Part shown: in pieces, positions 24,655 to 35,278 of the stretch
Position numbering within the stretch: the first letter of the stretch is position 1
Layout: every line of letters starts with the position of its first letter
NCBI GenBank assembly: GCA_016182965.1
Contig: JACPFM010000063.1
Location: forward strand, 23,113-87,112
Direction: 5' to 3'
Length of the DNA stretch: 64,000 bases
From: Deltaproteobacteria bacterium
GTDB taxonomy: Bacteria; Myxococcota_A; Polyangia; Polyangiales; JADJMO01
Translations under genes and position numbers: made by a program
The notes under the pieces: generated by a model
Databases searched by the model: none
What the model was told of the DNA's origin: nothing
What the model saw: only the letters and a program-made list of their open reading frames with translations

Positions 24655-27318
24655 TCAGGAGCCGCGGGCGAGGAGCTCTTCGATGGTCCGCAAGAGGGCG
24701 TGGACGTCGGCAGGCTTGGTGACGTAGGCGTCGACGCCGGCGTCGTAGCCCCGCAGGACGTCGACCCGCTGGTCCTTGGAGCTGACCATGACGATCGGGG
24801 TGCGCGCGTACTCGGGCATCGCGCGCAGCGCGCGGGTGAGGGCGTAGCCGTCGAGGCGCGGCATCATCACGTCGGTGGAGATCAGGTCGAACCGCGCCGA
24901 TCGCGCGTGATCGAGCGCCTCGGCGCCGTCGCGCGCGGCGACCACCTCGAGCCCGGCCCCCTCGAGCGCGTGTCGCAGCGCCTCGCGCACCACGTCGGCG
25001 TCCTCGGCGACGAGCACGCGCTTGCGCGGTCCCTGGGGTCCTTGCTGTGAGAGGGCCGCGCGCGGCGGGGGGGCGGCCTCGAGGCCTCGACGCGCGACCG
25101 CCGCGACGTCGAGCAGCACCACCACGCGGTCGCCGAGCAGCGACGCGCCGGCGACGCAGGGCGCGTGCGTGAGCAGCGCGCCGAGCGGCTTGACCACCAC
25201 GTCGTGACGGCCGCGCAGCGCGTCGACCTCGAGCGCGACCGCGGCGATGCCGGGCAGCGGAGCCTCGACGATGACCAGGTGCCCCCCCGGCCGCGCGCTG
25301 CCGCCGACCGCGCGCGCCGCACCGTCGGCCGCGCGCTCCTCGAGGCCGAGCGTGGCGCCGAGATCGACGATGGGCACGCGCCTCGTTTCGTCCTCGAGGA
25401 CCTCGACCAGGCACGGGCGCCCGCCGACGTCCTCGATGAGGGATTGGGCCGTGGAGTCGGCGCGCGAGAGGCTGCGCGAGACGGCGTCGATCGGCAGCGC
25501 GACCTCCTCGCCCCCGACGCGCACCAGCAGCACCTGCGCGACGGCGAGCGTCAGCGGCAGCCGCAGCTCGAAGGACGTGCCGACGCCGACCGTGCTGCGG
25601 ATCTCGATGGTGCCCTTGAGGCGGCCGATCGCCTCGCGCACCACGTCCATGCCGACGCCGCGTCCGGAGACGTCGGTCACCGCGGCGGCCGTGGAGAACC
25701 CGGCGCGGAACACCAGCTCGAGCGAGGCGCGATCGTCGAGGCTCGCGGCCTCCTCGGCGGTGATGACGCCCTTCTCGACCGCCTTGCTGCGGATGCGCGC
25801 CGGGTCGATGCCGGCGCCGTCGTCGGACACCTCGACGACGATGGCGCCGCCCTGCTGCCTCGCGACGAGCGACAGCGTGCCGACCTCCGGTTTGCCCCTG
25901 GCCACGCGATCGGCGGGCGCCTCGAGGCCGTGGTCGAGCGCGTTGCGCACGAGGTGCACGAGCGGATCCTCGAGCTGCTCGACGAGCACCTTGTCGAGCT
26001 CGGTCTCCTGCCCGCGCAGCTCGAGGCGCACCCTCTTGCCGAGCGCCTGACCGAGCTCGCGCACCGTGCGCTGGTGCTTGGTGAAGAGCCGCGCGATCGG
26101 CACCATGCGCAGGCGCATCACCCGATCGCGCAGCTGGCCGAGCGCAGCGCCGAGCGCGCCGAGCGAGCCCTCGATCTCGAGCCCGCCCTCGTCGACCACC
26201 CGCTCGGCGCGCCCGAGCTCGTCGACGATGGCGGCCAGCGCGCGCACGGCCGGATCGTCGCGGCGATCGGGCGGGACCAGCTCGTTCATCTGCCGGCGCA
26301 GGCGCGCGAGCTCGCGGCCGAGGCCGAGCTGGCTGGTCGCGGCGCGCGAGAGCCGCCCGCGCGCGAGCACCAGCTCGTTGACGAAGTTCTGCAGCTGATC
26401 GACGCGCTCGAACTCGACGCGCAGCGTGGCGGTGGCCTGCGGCTTGTGCGCGGCCTCCTTCTGCCCGGCCTGCGCGGCCTGCCCGGCCTGCGCGACCTGC
26501 CCGGCCTGCGCGGCGGCGGCGTTTCGGGGATCGCGCAGCCGGGCGACCAGATCGTCGACCTCGACGTCGATGGGCGCCCGCGCGGCGGCGCGCTCGACGA
26601 TCGCGCGGAAGCGATCGACGGTGGCGAGCAGCACGTCGATCGTCGGTCGATCGCAGGCCGCGGTGCCGTCGCGCACCTTCGCCACCAGATCCTCCGACGC
26701 GTGGGCGAGCCTGTTGAGCCGCGCGAGCCCGGCGAACCCGGACGAGCCCTTCAGCGTGTGCAGATCGCGGAAGAGCGCGCGGATGCCCTCGCCGCCGGCG
26801 GCGCCCACCCCCTCCTGCTCGATCTCGAGCAGCTTCGACGACAGCCCCTCGATGCGCTCCTGACACTCGTCGAGGAACGCGCCGACGAGCTCCTCGGGGA
26901 GCGAGGGGATCCAGAGCGTGTCGTCGGCGCCGGGCGCGGCGGCCGCGGGCTTCGGCGATGGCTGCGCCGGGACCTCGATCGCGCGGTGGCCGATCGCCAC
27001 CGCGAGCTCCACCAGCCTCGCCTCCTCGGTGCGCGCGCCGGACGCGTCGCCGTGTCCGAGCGAGGCGACCGCGTGCGCGAGGGCGTCGAGCGCCCGCGAG
27101 AGATCGTCGGCGCTCGCGTCGGTCGGCGGAGCCGCGAGCGCGCGCGCGAGGGCGGCGACGCCGTCGGCGCCGAGCAGCGCCGCGTCGACCGCGAGCGGCA
27201 CCAGCGCGCCGAACAGGCGCGGCTCGTCCTTCGCCGATAGCGCCGCGCGCGCCTCGTCGACGCGCGCCTGCCCGAGCGCGAGGAACAGCCCGAACAGATC
27301 GAGGTCGTCGTCGTGCAT
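24655..27318 (-). CDS. CheA-like histidine kinase with HPt, CheW and C-terminal receiver domains
   Basis: This 887-aa protein has an N-terminal ~150-residue region rich in Ala/Asp, then an HPt domain with phospho-acceptor His in LHTLKGSSGFAG (about 187). A linker carries AQAGQ repeats. P3 dimerisation helices and a HATPase domain follow, with N box VRNALDHGLEAP, G1 DDGAGIDP and G2 SGRGVGMDVV. A CheW-like domain (about 590-715) and a REC domain (about 770-885) with acceptor Asp in STDVMMPRLDG and Lys in YVTKPAD complete it. This is the FrzE-type hybrid layout known from Myxococcus. It starts 4 bp after the Ser/Thr kinase gene, so the two are co-transcribed. The chemoreceptor is the likely input; no stand-alone CheY, CheR or CheB gene is nearby. 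Confidence 0.95.
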   Translation of the reverse strand: MHDDDLDLFGLFLALGQARVDEARAALSAKDEPRLFGALVPLAVDAALLGADGVAALARALAAPPTDASADDLSRALDALAHAVASLGHGDASGARTEEARLVELAVAIGHRAIEVPAQPSPKPAAAAPGADDTLWIPSLPEELVGAFLDECQERIEGLSSKLLEIEQEGVGAAGGEGIRALFRDLHTLKGSSGFAGLARLNRLAHASEDLVAKVRDGTAACDRPTIDVLLATVDRFRAIVERAAARAPIDVEVDDLVARLRDPRNAAAAQAGQVAQAGQAAQAGQKEAAHKPQATATLRVEFERVDQLQNFVNELVLARGRLSRAATSQLGLGRELARLRRQMNELVPPDRRDDPAVRALAAIVDELGRAERVVDEGGLEIEGSLGALGAALGQLRDRVMRLRMVPIARLFTKHQRTVRELGQALGKRVRLELRGQETELDKVLVEQLEDPLVHLVRNALDHGLEAPADRVARGKPEVGTLSLVARQQGGAIVVEVSDDGAGIDPARIRSKAVEKGVITAEEAASLDDRASLELVFRAGFSTAAAVTDVSGRGVGMDVVREAIGRLKGTIEIRSTVGVGTSFELRLPLTLAVAQVLLVRVGGEEVALPIDAVSRSLSRADSTAQSLIEDVGGRPCLVEVLEDETRRVPIVDLGATLGLEERAADGAARAVGGSARPGGHLVIVEAPLPGIAAVALEVDALRGRHDVVVKPLGALLTHAPCVAGASLLGDRVVVLLDVAAVARRGLEAAPPPRAALSQQGPQGPRKRVLVAEDADVVREALRHALEGAGLEVVAARDGAEALDHARSARFDLISTDVMMPRLDGYALTRALRAMPEYARTPIVMVSSKDQRVDVLRGYDAGVDAYVTKPADVHALLRTIEELLARGS

Positions 27319-27322
27319 CCGC

Positions 27323-28522
<1,200 letters not shown>

Positions 28523-28624
28523 AAAGGAACCCGGCAGCAGGGCGGGACCGAAGCGACCCCCCGGCCGCCCGCTTCGACGGAATGGGTCGGCGAGGCATTC
28601 AACCCTCGCCGCGCGGCGCGGCTC

Positions 28625-30541
28625 CTACGGGCGCAACAGCTTCGTCGAGGACCGCGCCGGGCGCCCGGAAGGCTCGTCGACCTTGAACCCGCCGACCGCT
28701 TCCTCGAGCGCCTCGGCGATCGAGGTGAGACGATCACCCTGCGCGACCGCCTGCTTGCTGGAGACGAGGACCTCGTGCGCGATGCGCCCCACGGCCTCCA
28801 TGTTGCGCGCGATCTCGTCGGAGGCGATGGCCTGCTCCTTCACGGCGGCGGTGGTGTCGGCGAAGACGCCGAGCACCTTGCGGATGCCGTCGATCGATTC
28901 GCCGATCAGCTGCGATCCGAGCTCCACCTCGCGCTTGCCGGCGGCCATGGCCTCGAGGGCCTCCTCGGTCTGCGCGCGGCTCTGGCCGATCAGCTCGTCG
29001 ATCTCCTTGGCGCTGCGATCGACGCGCGTGGCGAGCTGCCCGACGGCGTCGGCGACGACGGTGAAGCCGCGCCCGTGCTCGCCGGCGTGCGCCGCCTCGA
29101 TCGCCGCGTTGAGCGCGAGGAGCGAGGTCTGATCGGCGATTTGATGGATGGTGTCGACGATGGTGCCGATGCGCTTGCCGGTCTCGCCGAGCAGCGCCAT
29201 GCGATGCGCCGCGCGCTCGACCGCCTGGCGGATCTGGCTCATGCGACGCACCGCGTCTTCGATCTGCTCGCCGGCGCGCTTGGCGATGACGTTCGCGTCG
29301 GCGGCGGAGGTGGCCACCTGCTGGATGGACGCCGACATCTCGGTGGTCGCCGCGCCGGTCGACTGCAGGCGCGAGGCCTGCTCGGCCGCGCCGTCGAGCA
29401 CCGCGTGCGAGGCGCCGCGGATCTCCTCGCTCGACTGGGCGACCTCGTGCGCGTGGCCCTTCACATCGGCCGCGAGGCGCGCGATCTGCGCGAACACCTC
29501 GTTGAGGTTCTTCGCGAGGCGCCCGAGCTCGTCGTCGGTCGACGCGTCGAGCCGCTGCGTGAGATCGCCGCCGCCGCGCGCCAGGGCCTCGGTGGCGCCG
29601 ACGTAGCCCTCGATCGGGCGAGTGATCCAGCGGGCGAGCAGCCAGCCGCCGCCGAGCGCCGCGAGCGCCATCAGCGCGAAGTAGACGCCGGCCTCGACGA
29701 GGCGCTTGCGCTTCTCGGCCTCGAGGCTCGTGCGCGCACGGAAGACGGCCACCTGCGCGACGCGCGGGCACTGACCTTCGCAGGCGTCGATGTCACGGAG
29801 GATGACGTCGTTGGCGACCCCGCCGAGCGTGGTCGTGCCGGACGTGCGCCCTTGCAGCGCGCCCTCGATCGCGCCCCAGTTCGCCCCGGGCGACTCGCTC
29901 GCGAACACGCGCCCGTCGCGCATGAGCGAGAGCGTCAGATCGTCGCTGTGGGTCTTGGACAGGTGCTTCTTCAGGAGCGACGAGAGCTTGCGGCCGACGA
30001 GCATCACGCCGGTGGTCGCCTTCGCGTTGCGCTCGGCGCCGGGCGCGTAGAACGGCTCGGCCGCGATCTGGTACGGCTCGCCGCCGATCGGCTCGACGCC
30101 GTCGCGCGTCGACACGCCCGCCATGCCGTCGCGATAGGCGCGGAGGGTGCGCAGCCCCTCGAGCGCCGCGGAGCTGATCTCACGGTAGGCCATCGCCTTG
30201 CCGGAGCCGTCGAGCACCACGAGGACGTCGAGCTCGAGGGCCTTGTCGGCGTCCTCGGCGCGCCGCTCGAACGCCTTGGCGAACGCGGCCTGATCGCCCT
30301 TCTGCAGCAAGGTCTCGAGATCCAGATCGTCGGTGCCGACCGTCACCGCCGCGTACATCGCCTCGCCGGCGTTGCGGCGGAACTGATCGAACTGCTGGGC
30401 CGCGTCGCGCAGCACCCGGTTGGAGTCGGCGCCCTCCTTGGAGAGGGCCGCCCCGGTCGCCACGAACGACGCGCCGAGCAACGAGAGGACCAGGGCGAGG
30501 ACGCCGAGCTGGATCTTGCGACGGACGGTGAGATCGTTCAC
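28625..30541 (-). CDS. methyl-accepting chemotaxis protein
   Basis: This 638-aa chemoreceptor has a first transmembrane helix at about 11-33, a periplasmic sensing region (about 34-295) with a conserved-looking Cys pair (CEGQC) near its end, a second helix (about 300-320), a HAMP domain ([15 protein letters not shown]) and a cytoplasmic signalling domain. The hairpin tip is typical: [20 protein letters not shown] followed by [11 protein letters not shown]. It lies 102 bp upstream of the Ser/Thr kinase gene in the same direction and probably drives the CheA hybrid encoded two genes on. The ligand is unknown. Confidence 0.95.
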   Translation of the reverse strand: MNDLTVRRKIQLGVLALVLSLLGASFVATGAALSKEGADSNRVLRDAAQQFDQFRRNAGEAMYAAVTVGTDDLDLETLLQKGDQAAFAKAFERRAEDADKALELDVLVVLDGSGKAMAYREISSAALEGLRTLRAYRDGMAGVSTRDGVEPIGGEPYQIAAEPFYAPGAERNAKATTGVMLVGRKLSSLLKKHLSKTHSDDLTLSLMRDGRVFASESPGANWGAIEGALQGRTSGTTTLGGVANDVILRDIDACEGQCPRVAQVAVFRARTSLEAEKRKRLVEAGVYFALMALAALGGGWLLARWITRPIEGYVGATEALARGGGDLTQRLDASTDDELGRLAKNLNEVFAQIARLAADVKGHAHEVAQSSEEIRGASHAVLDGAAEQASRLQSTGAATTEMSASIQQVATSAADANVIAKRAGEQIEDAVRRMSQIRQAVERAAHRMALLGETGKRIGTIVDTIHQIADQTSLLALNAAIEAAHAGEHGRGFTVVADAVGQLATRVDRSAKEIDELIGQSRAQTEEALEAMAAGKREVELGSQLIGESIDGIRKVLGVFADTTAAVKEQAIASDEIARNMEAVGRIAHEVLVSSKQAVAQGDRLTSIAEALEEAVGGFKVDEPSGRPARSSTKLLRP

Positions 30542-30708
30542 GCGCGGGCTCCGTTCGCGTCCACGCCCACGGCTTCGAGCGCGGAGATCATGGGCCGGGG
30601 ATATATCTCAGTGCCCCACGCGAACCAACGCAGGCGTCCGCCTGCGCCCGTGCGCGCGCCCGTCTGCCGCGTGGCCTTGCGGGCGCGTGGCCGCGCGGGC
30701 GCGTGCGG

Positions 30709-30779
30709 TTCCGGCGCAGGGATTCGAACCCCGATAAGCGGAACCAAAATCCGCTGTCCTGCCGTTAGACGACGCCGGA
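30709..30779 (-). tRNA. tRNA-Gln (UUG)
   Basis: A 71-nt cloverleaf can be drawn on the minus strand. The acceptor TCCGGCG (from 30779) pairs with CGCCGGA (30710-30716), and 30709 gives the discriminator base A. The T arm is GGGGTTCGAATCCC, and the anticodon stem GCGGA/TCCGC has loop TTTTGGT, giving anticodon TTG. CCA is not encoded. The flanking gaps (30542-30708 and 30780-30947) show no other feature. Confidence 0.95.
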
Positions 30780-30947
30780 GAGGGGACGGGTCCTTAGCAC
30801 GAAACCGCGCGCCGGCCCAAACCGCGCGTCCTCGTCCGTGGCGGCCTCCCGGACCTTGCGGCGCCCTTGTCCCGCGGCACCGGGCGGCGGCAGACTTCGA
30901 TTCGTGGAAGCGCTGCGCGCGGTGCGCGCGTTGTTCCGCACGTCGCC

Positions 30948-32600
30948 ATGCCGTCCCGCCTCCGCGTCCTCGCTGCCCTCGGGTTGATCCCCCTCGCGAC
31001 CGGTGTCGCGTTCGCCGCGAAAGCGACGGTGCTCCCCGGCGATCGCGTGCTGCCCGGGGTTCGCGTCGAGGGTCTGCCCGTGCCGGACGACATCGCCCGC
31101 GGGGGCGAGGGCGCGCTGACCACCTGGATCGGGCGGCGCGTCGAGGCGACCCTGGCGCGCTCCGTCGAGGTGCGCGTCGGCAAGGCGAGCAGGTCGCTGC
31201 CGCTGCGCGAGCTGCTCGCGCCCGTCGACGCGGCGATCGTCGCCCGTTCGGTGGCCTCGCTCGGTCGGACCGGGACGCTCGCGGCACGCGTCGACCTCGC
31301 GTGGCGCGCGCGCGCCGGCGCGGTCGACGCGACGATCGCGCTCGCCGTCCGCGCCGACGTGCTCGAGAAGCTCGCCGCGGACCTGAAGAAGGAGGTCGAC
31401 GACCCGCCGACCGACGCCAGGCTCGATCTGACGGCGCACACCGTCGTGCCCGATCACGAAGGGCGCTTCCTCGACGTCGACGGGGCCGTCGCCACCATCG
31501 AGACGGCCGCGGTCGCGCGCGCGACCTTCGCGCTGCGCGGCGTCGTCGCCGCCGACGCGCCCTTCGAACCGATCGCCGTCGCGCCTTCGCCGGCGCCCGC
31601 GCGGGTGACCGCGGCGTCCCTCGCGAAGCTCGAGATCGGCGCGGTGGTCGGCTCGTTCGAGACGCACTTCGGCCGCGGCGGCGATCAGGCGCCACGCGCG
31701 GTGAACATCGAGAACGCGGCGAAGAAGCTCGATGGCCTCGTGCTGCAACCCGGCGAGCTCGTCTCGTTCAACGGGGTGGTCGGCGAGCGCTCCGAGGCCA
31801 ACGGCTTCAAGACGGCCTGGGAGATCTTCAAAGGCGAGATGCGCCCGGGCGTCGGCGGCGGCACCTGCCAGGTGGCCTCCACGCTGCACGCGGCGGCGTT
31901 CTTCGCCGGGCTCGAGATCCTCGAGCGCCTGCCGCACTCGCGTCCGAGCGCGTACATCCCGATGGGCCTCGACTCGACGGTCGTGTTCCCGGTCGTCGAT
32001 CTGAAGGTGAAGAACCCGCACCCGTTCCCCGTCGTCGTGCACACGAAGGTGGGCGCCAACACGCTGACCGTGGAGCTGCTCGGCAAGGAGAAGCCGATGA
32101 CCGTCGTCTTCGGGCGCGAGGTCGTCGACATCTACCCGTTCGTGCGGAAGATCCAGGAGGAGCCCTGGGTGGAGCCGGGCAAGGCGATCAAGAAGCAGGG
32201 CGGCATCCGCGGCTACCGCGTGCGCCGCACGCGCACCTTCAAGTACGCCTCGGGCGCCGCCTCGAAGACCGAGAGCTCCTACGATTTCTACCCGCCGACC
32301 ACCGAGATCTACGTGGTCGCTCCCGGCACCGATCCGAACGCGCTGCCGCCGCTCCCCGAGGACGTGAAGGCGATGCTCGCCAAGAAGAACGGCGAGCCGA
32401 TCCCGTCGCCCGACGCGACGGACGCCGTGGCGTGCGCCGGGGAGTGCGGCGAGGCCAAGCCTGCGCCCAACGGCACGACGCCCGGCACGCCCAACTCGCC
32501 CAATTCGCCCAGCTCGATAGAGGTGAAGAACGCCGCCGGCGTGCACGATCCGGTCGGCGATCAGGCCTCGCCCACCAAGTCGGTGTCGATCGCACATTGA
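30948..32600 (+). CDS. VanW family protein
   Basis: This 550-aa protein has an N-terminal signal or anchor (VLAALGLIPLATGVAFAA). Residues 25-215 form an Ala/Val-rich domain resembling the peptidoglycan-binding-type region often found before VanW. The VanW domain covers about 225-410, with typical patterns ALTRASLAKL-like start, NIENAAKKLDG, LQPGELVSFNGVVG, GVGGGTCQVASTL and HPFPVVVHTKV. A Pro/Ser/Thr-rich tail ends the protein. VanW lies in vanB-type vancomycin resistance clusters, but its biochemical role is unsettled and in Gram-negatives it is not a resistance marker. An envelope or peptidoglycan role is likely. Confidence 0.9.
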   Translation: MPSRLRVLAALGLIPLATGVAFAAKATVLPGDRVLPGVRVEGLPVPDDIARGGEGALTTWIGRRVEATLARSVEVRVGKASRSLPLRELLAPVDAAIVARSVASLGRTGTLAARVDLAWRARAGAVDATIALAVRADVLEKLAADLKKEVDDPPTDARLDLTAHTVVPDHEGRFLDVDGAVATIETAAVARATFALRGVVAADAPFEPIAVAPSPAPARVTAASLAKLEIGAVVGSFETHFGRGGDQAPRAVNIENAAKKLDGLVLQPGELVSFNGVVGERSEANGFKTAWEIFKGEMRPGVGGGTCQVASTLHAAAFFAGLEILERLPHSRPSAYIPMGLDSTVVFPVVDLKVKNPHPFPVVVHTKVGANTLTVELLGKEKPMTVVFGREVVDIYPFVRKIQEEPWVEPGKAIKKQGGIRGYRVRRTRTFKYASGAASKTESSYDFYPPTTEIYVVAPGTDPNALPPLPEDVKAMLAKKNGEPIPSPDATDAVACAGECGEAKPAPNGTTPGTPNSPNSPSSIEVKNAAGVHDPVGDQASPTKSVSIAH

Positions 32601-32654
32601 GTACGACAGGAGCGTTGATTGACGCTCCCGCGCGCTCCATTTACGCATCGCGCC

Positions 32655-33869
32655 ATGTCGACCCGCCTCGCCAAGCGCCTCGATGTGGTCCAGCCCAGCG
32701 CGACGCTCGCCGTCTCGGCGCGCGCCGCCGCGCTCAAGGCGCAAGGCCGGACCATCTACCCGTTCGGCGTCGGCGAGCCTGACTTCGACACGCCGGTGCA
32801 CATCCGCGACGCCGCGAAGGCCGCCCTCGACAAGGGCGCCACGCGCTACACCGCGGTCAGCGGCACGCCGGAGCTCAAGAAGGCGGTCGCCGAGCACTCG
32901 GCGCGCACCCGCGGCGTGCCCTGCGAGCCGAGCCAGGTGGTCGTCGGCGTCGGCGCCAAGCACGTGCTCTTCAACCTCGCGCTCGCGCTCTACGAGCCGG
33001 GCGACGAGGTGATCATCCCGGCGCCGTACTGGGTCAGCTACCCGGAGCAGGTCCGCCTCTGCGGCGCCGAGGCCGTCATCCTCGAGACGAGCGAGGCCGA
33101 CGGGTTCCGCGTGCGCCCCGACGCGCTCGAGAAGGCGCTCAACGCGAAGACCAAGGCGGTCATCCTGTGCACGCCGTCCAACCCCACCGGCAGCGCCTAC
33201 CCCGAGAGCGAGCTGCGCGCGATCTGCGAGGTGATGGCGAAGCACGACGCGTGGCTCATCGTCGACGAGATCTACTCCTCGCTCGTCTACGACGGGTTCA
33301 GGTCGGTCTCGGCGCTCACGCTGTCGAGCGCGAAGGAGCGCGTCATCGTCGTCGACGGCGTGTCGAAGACCTACGCGATGACCGGCTGGCGCATCGGCTG
33401 GTCGATCACGCCGCCGCACGTGGCCAAGGTGCTCGACATGGTGCAGAGCCAGTCGACCACCAACGCCGCGGCCGTCGCGCAGGCCGCCGCCGTCGCCGCG
33501 ATCACCGGCACCCAGGAGCCGGTCGAGCAGATGCGCGCGCGCTTCGAGGCGCGCCGCGATCTCATCGTGAAGCGCCTCAACGAGATCCCCGGCGTGAAGT
33601 GCCGCACGCCCGAGGGCGCGTTCTACGCCTTCGCCGATCTCCGCGGTCTGCTCGGGCTGCCGAGCCAGCACGCGCAGAGCGGCAAGCTCGCCGACGACCT
33701 CGAGATCGCGAAGTTCCTCCTCGAGGAGGCCGGCTGCGCCGCCGTGCCCGGCTCCGCGTTCGGCGCCCCCGGGTACATGCGCTTCTCCTACGCCACCAGC
33801 GAGGAGAACATCGAGAAGGGCCTCGCCGCCGCGAAGGCGGCCGTCGAGGCGGCGCGCGCGAAGGCCTGA
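32655..33869 (+). CDS. class I pyridoxal-phosphate aminotransferase (aspartate aminotransferase type)
   Basis: This 404-aa protein has fold-type I features: YPFGVGEPDFDTP, the PSNPTGSAYPESEL loop, DEIYSSLVYDG, and the PLP lysine K238 in SKTYAMTGWRIGW. The binding pattern and length match prokaryotic aspartate/prephenate aminotransferases (subgroup I-gamma), which transfer the amino group between aspartate and 2-oxoglutarate. The ATG at 32655 puts the first residues at the usual family start (LAKRLDVVQPSATL). An upstream in-frame ATG at 32619 adds 12 atypical residues. Substrate specificity cannot be read from motifs alone. Confidence 0.93.
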   Translation: MSTRLAKRLDVVQPSATLAVSARAAALKAQGRTIYPFGVGEPDFDTPVHIRDAAKAALDKGATRYTAVSGTPELKKAVAEHSARTRGVPCEPSQVVVGVGAKHVLFNLALALYEPGDEVIIPAPYWVSYPEQVRLCGAEAVILETSEADGFRVRPDALEKALNAKTKAVILCTPSNPTGSAYPESELRAICEVMAKHDAWLIVDEIYSSLVYDGFRSVSALTLSSAKERVIVVDGVSKTYAMTGWRIGWSITPPHVAKVLDMVQSQSTTNAAAVAQAAAVAAITGTQEPVEQMRARFEARRDLIVKRLNEIPGVKCRTPEGAFYAFADLRGLLGLPSQHAQSGKLADDLEIAKFLLEEAGCAAVPGSAFGAPGYMRFSYATSEENIEKGLAAAKAAVEAARAKA

Positions 33870-33935
33870 CAGACCGGGCCTGCGGAGCCGATCAAGCGCG
33901 GTCGCCGACGTGCGGCCGGCGTACACTGCCGCACG

Positions 33936-35036
33936 ATGTCCAACGTCCTGATCACCGGTGCGACCGGGTTCCTCGGCCGCGAGATCGTGCGGCACGTGCT
34001 CGAGCGCGAGCCCGAGACGCCGCTCACGTTGCTCATCCGCGGCAAGGACGACGCCGACGCGCAGCGCCGCGGCAAGACGCTCGTCGACGAGCTGATCGGT
34101 GCCGATCGGTCGTCGCGCGCGAGGGTCGCCATCGCGCGCGGCGACATCGAGAAGGATCGCCTCGGCATGGACGCCGCCGCGTGGGATCGGGTCGTCGCGA
34201 CCACGTCGGCGGTCATCCACGGCGCCGCGTCGGTCAGCTTCACGCTGCCGATCGACGAGGCGCGCAACGTCAACCTCGAGGGCACCCGCCGCATCCTCGA
34301 TCTGGCGAAGGCCGCGAAGGCGCGCGTGGACTACGTGGGCACCGCGTACGTCGCCGGCGATCGCCGCGGCGTGGCCTACGAGCACGAGCTCGACCTCGGG
34401 CAGCCGTTCCGCAACACCTACGAGCAGACGAAGATGGAGGCCGAGGCGCTGGTGCGCTCGCGGTTCGGCGAGCAGCCGATCGCCATCTTCCGCCCGAGCA
34501 TCATCGTCGGCGACTCGCGCACCGGTCGCACCGCGAGCTTCAAGGTCCTCTACTGGCCGCTGAAGATCTACGCGCAAGGCTTCGCCAGGTTCGTGCCCGG
34601 GCGCCGCTCGACGCCCGTCGACGTGGTGCCGAGCGACTACGTGGTCGACGCGATCATGGCCATCCGCAAGCGCGAAGACAGCCTCGGTCGCGCGTACCAC
34701 CTCGCGGCCGGCCTGGAACGCGACAGCACCATCGGCGAGCTCACCGATCTCGCGAGCGAGTTCTTCGGCGTGCGCAAGCCGCTCTTCGTCAACCCCGACC
34801 TGGTGCTCGGCTGGTTCCGGCCGCTCGTCGATCGGTTCGCCTGGGGCAAGTTCAAGCACCGCATGATCACCGCGCGCGTGTACACGCCTTACCTCAACCT
34901 GGCGCTGCGCTACGACACCTCGCAAGCGCGCGCGGCGCTCGCGGGCACGGGCATCGAGGTGCCGCCGGTGCGCGACTACTTCACCACGCTATTTCGCTAT
35001 TGCCTCGACACCGACTGGGGCAAGCGCCCGGCTTGA
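33936..35036 (+). CDS. SDR-family thioester/fatty acyl-CoA reductase-like protein
   Basis: This 366-aa protein has a Rossmann N-terminus GATGFLG and an extended-SDR layout with Tyr-Lys pair in TYEQTKMEAE. IFRPSIIVGDSRTG is characteristic of the male-sterility/NAD-binding-4 group, which includes fatty acyl-CoA reductases and the reductase domains of carboxylic acid reductases. The C-terminal ~110 residues are helical and unlike typical sugar epimerases. It most likely uses NADPH to reduce an acyl thioester or a related lipid substrate; wax-ester or lipid-body metabolism is possible but not shown. It follows the aminotransferase by 66 bp. Confidence 0.85.
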   Translation: MSNVLITGATGFLGREIVRHVLEREPETPLTLLIRGKDDADAQRRGKTLVDELIGADRSSRARVAIARGDIEKDRLGMDAAAWDRVVATTSAVIHGAASVSFTLPIDEARNVNLEGTRRILDLAKAAKARVDYVGTAYVAGDRRGVAYEHELDLGQPFRNTYEQTKMEAEALVRSRFGEQPIAIFRPSIIVGDSRTGRTASFKVLYWPLKIYAQGFARFVPGRRSTPVDVVPSDYVVDAIMAIRKREDSLGRAYHLAAGLERDSTIGELTDLASEFFGVRKPLFVNPDLVLGWFRPLVDRFAWGKFKHRMITARVYTPYLNLALRYDTSQARAALAGTGIEVPPVRDYFTTLFRYCLDTDWGKRPA

Positions 35037-35037
35037 A

Positions 35038-35255
35038 GTCGTTAGTCGTCAGTCGTCAGCACGGCCGCGGACGTCTATGGGTCTAGAGTCTAGAGTCTAG
35101 AGTCTAGAGTGGGTTTGCACCTGAACTCCGTCCGACGCGAGGTGCGGTCTCGAGAGAGCACTCCGGTTTCAGGAGCCCGCGTCAGGTTCCCGCTAGCCGT
35201 GTTCCACGGCGAGAGGGCACCTCGCGAGTGTCTCGGGTGCTCTAGACTCTAGACC
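35038..35255. repeat. nested inverted heptamer arrays (GTCGTCA outside, GTCTAGA inside)
   Basis: Two bases after the stop at 35036, three GTCGTCA-type units (35038-35058) are followed by four GTCTAGA units (35081-35110). On the far side two CTCTAGA units (35240-35255) precede a decayed CTGACGC segment (35258 on), so the families are nested as a palindrome. The spacer is about 130 bp of unique sequence. The genes on both sides converge. Confidence 0.85.
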
Positions 35256-35278
35256 GGCTGACGCTCGACGACCGACGG

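Noticed and set aside
30948..32600. VanW as a vancomycin-resistance determinant
   Set aside because: No vanH, vanA/B or vanX genes are present; VanW domains occur widely without resistance.
30765..34925. A 1386-codon minus-strand open frame
   Set aside because: It lies opposite VanW, the aminotransferase and the reductase, which have clear motifs, and it runs into the tRNA.
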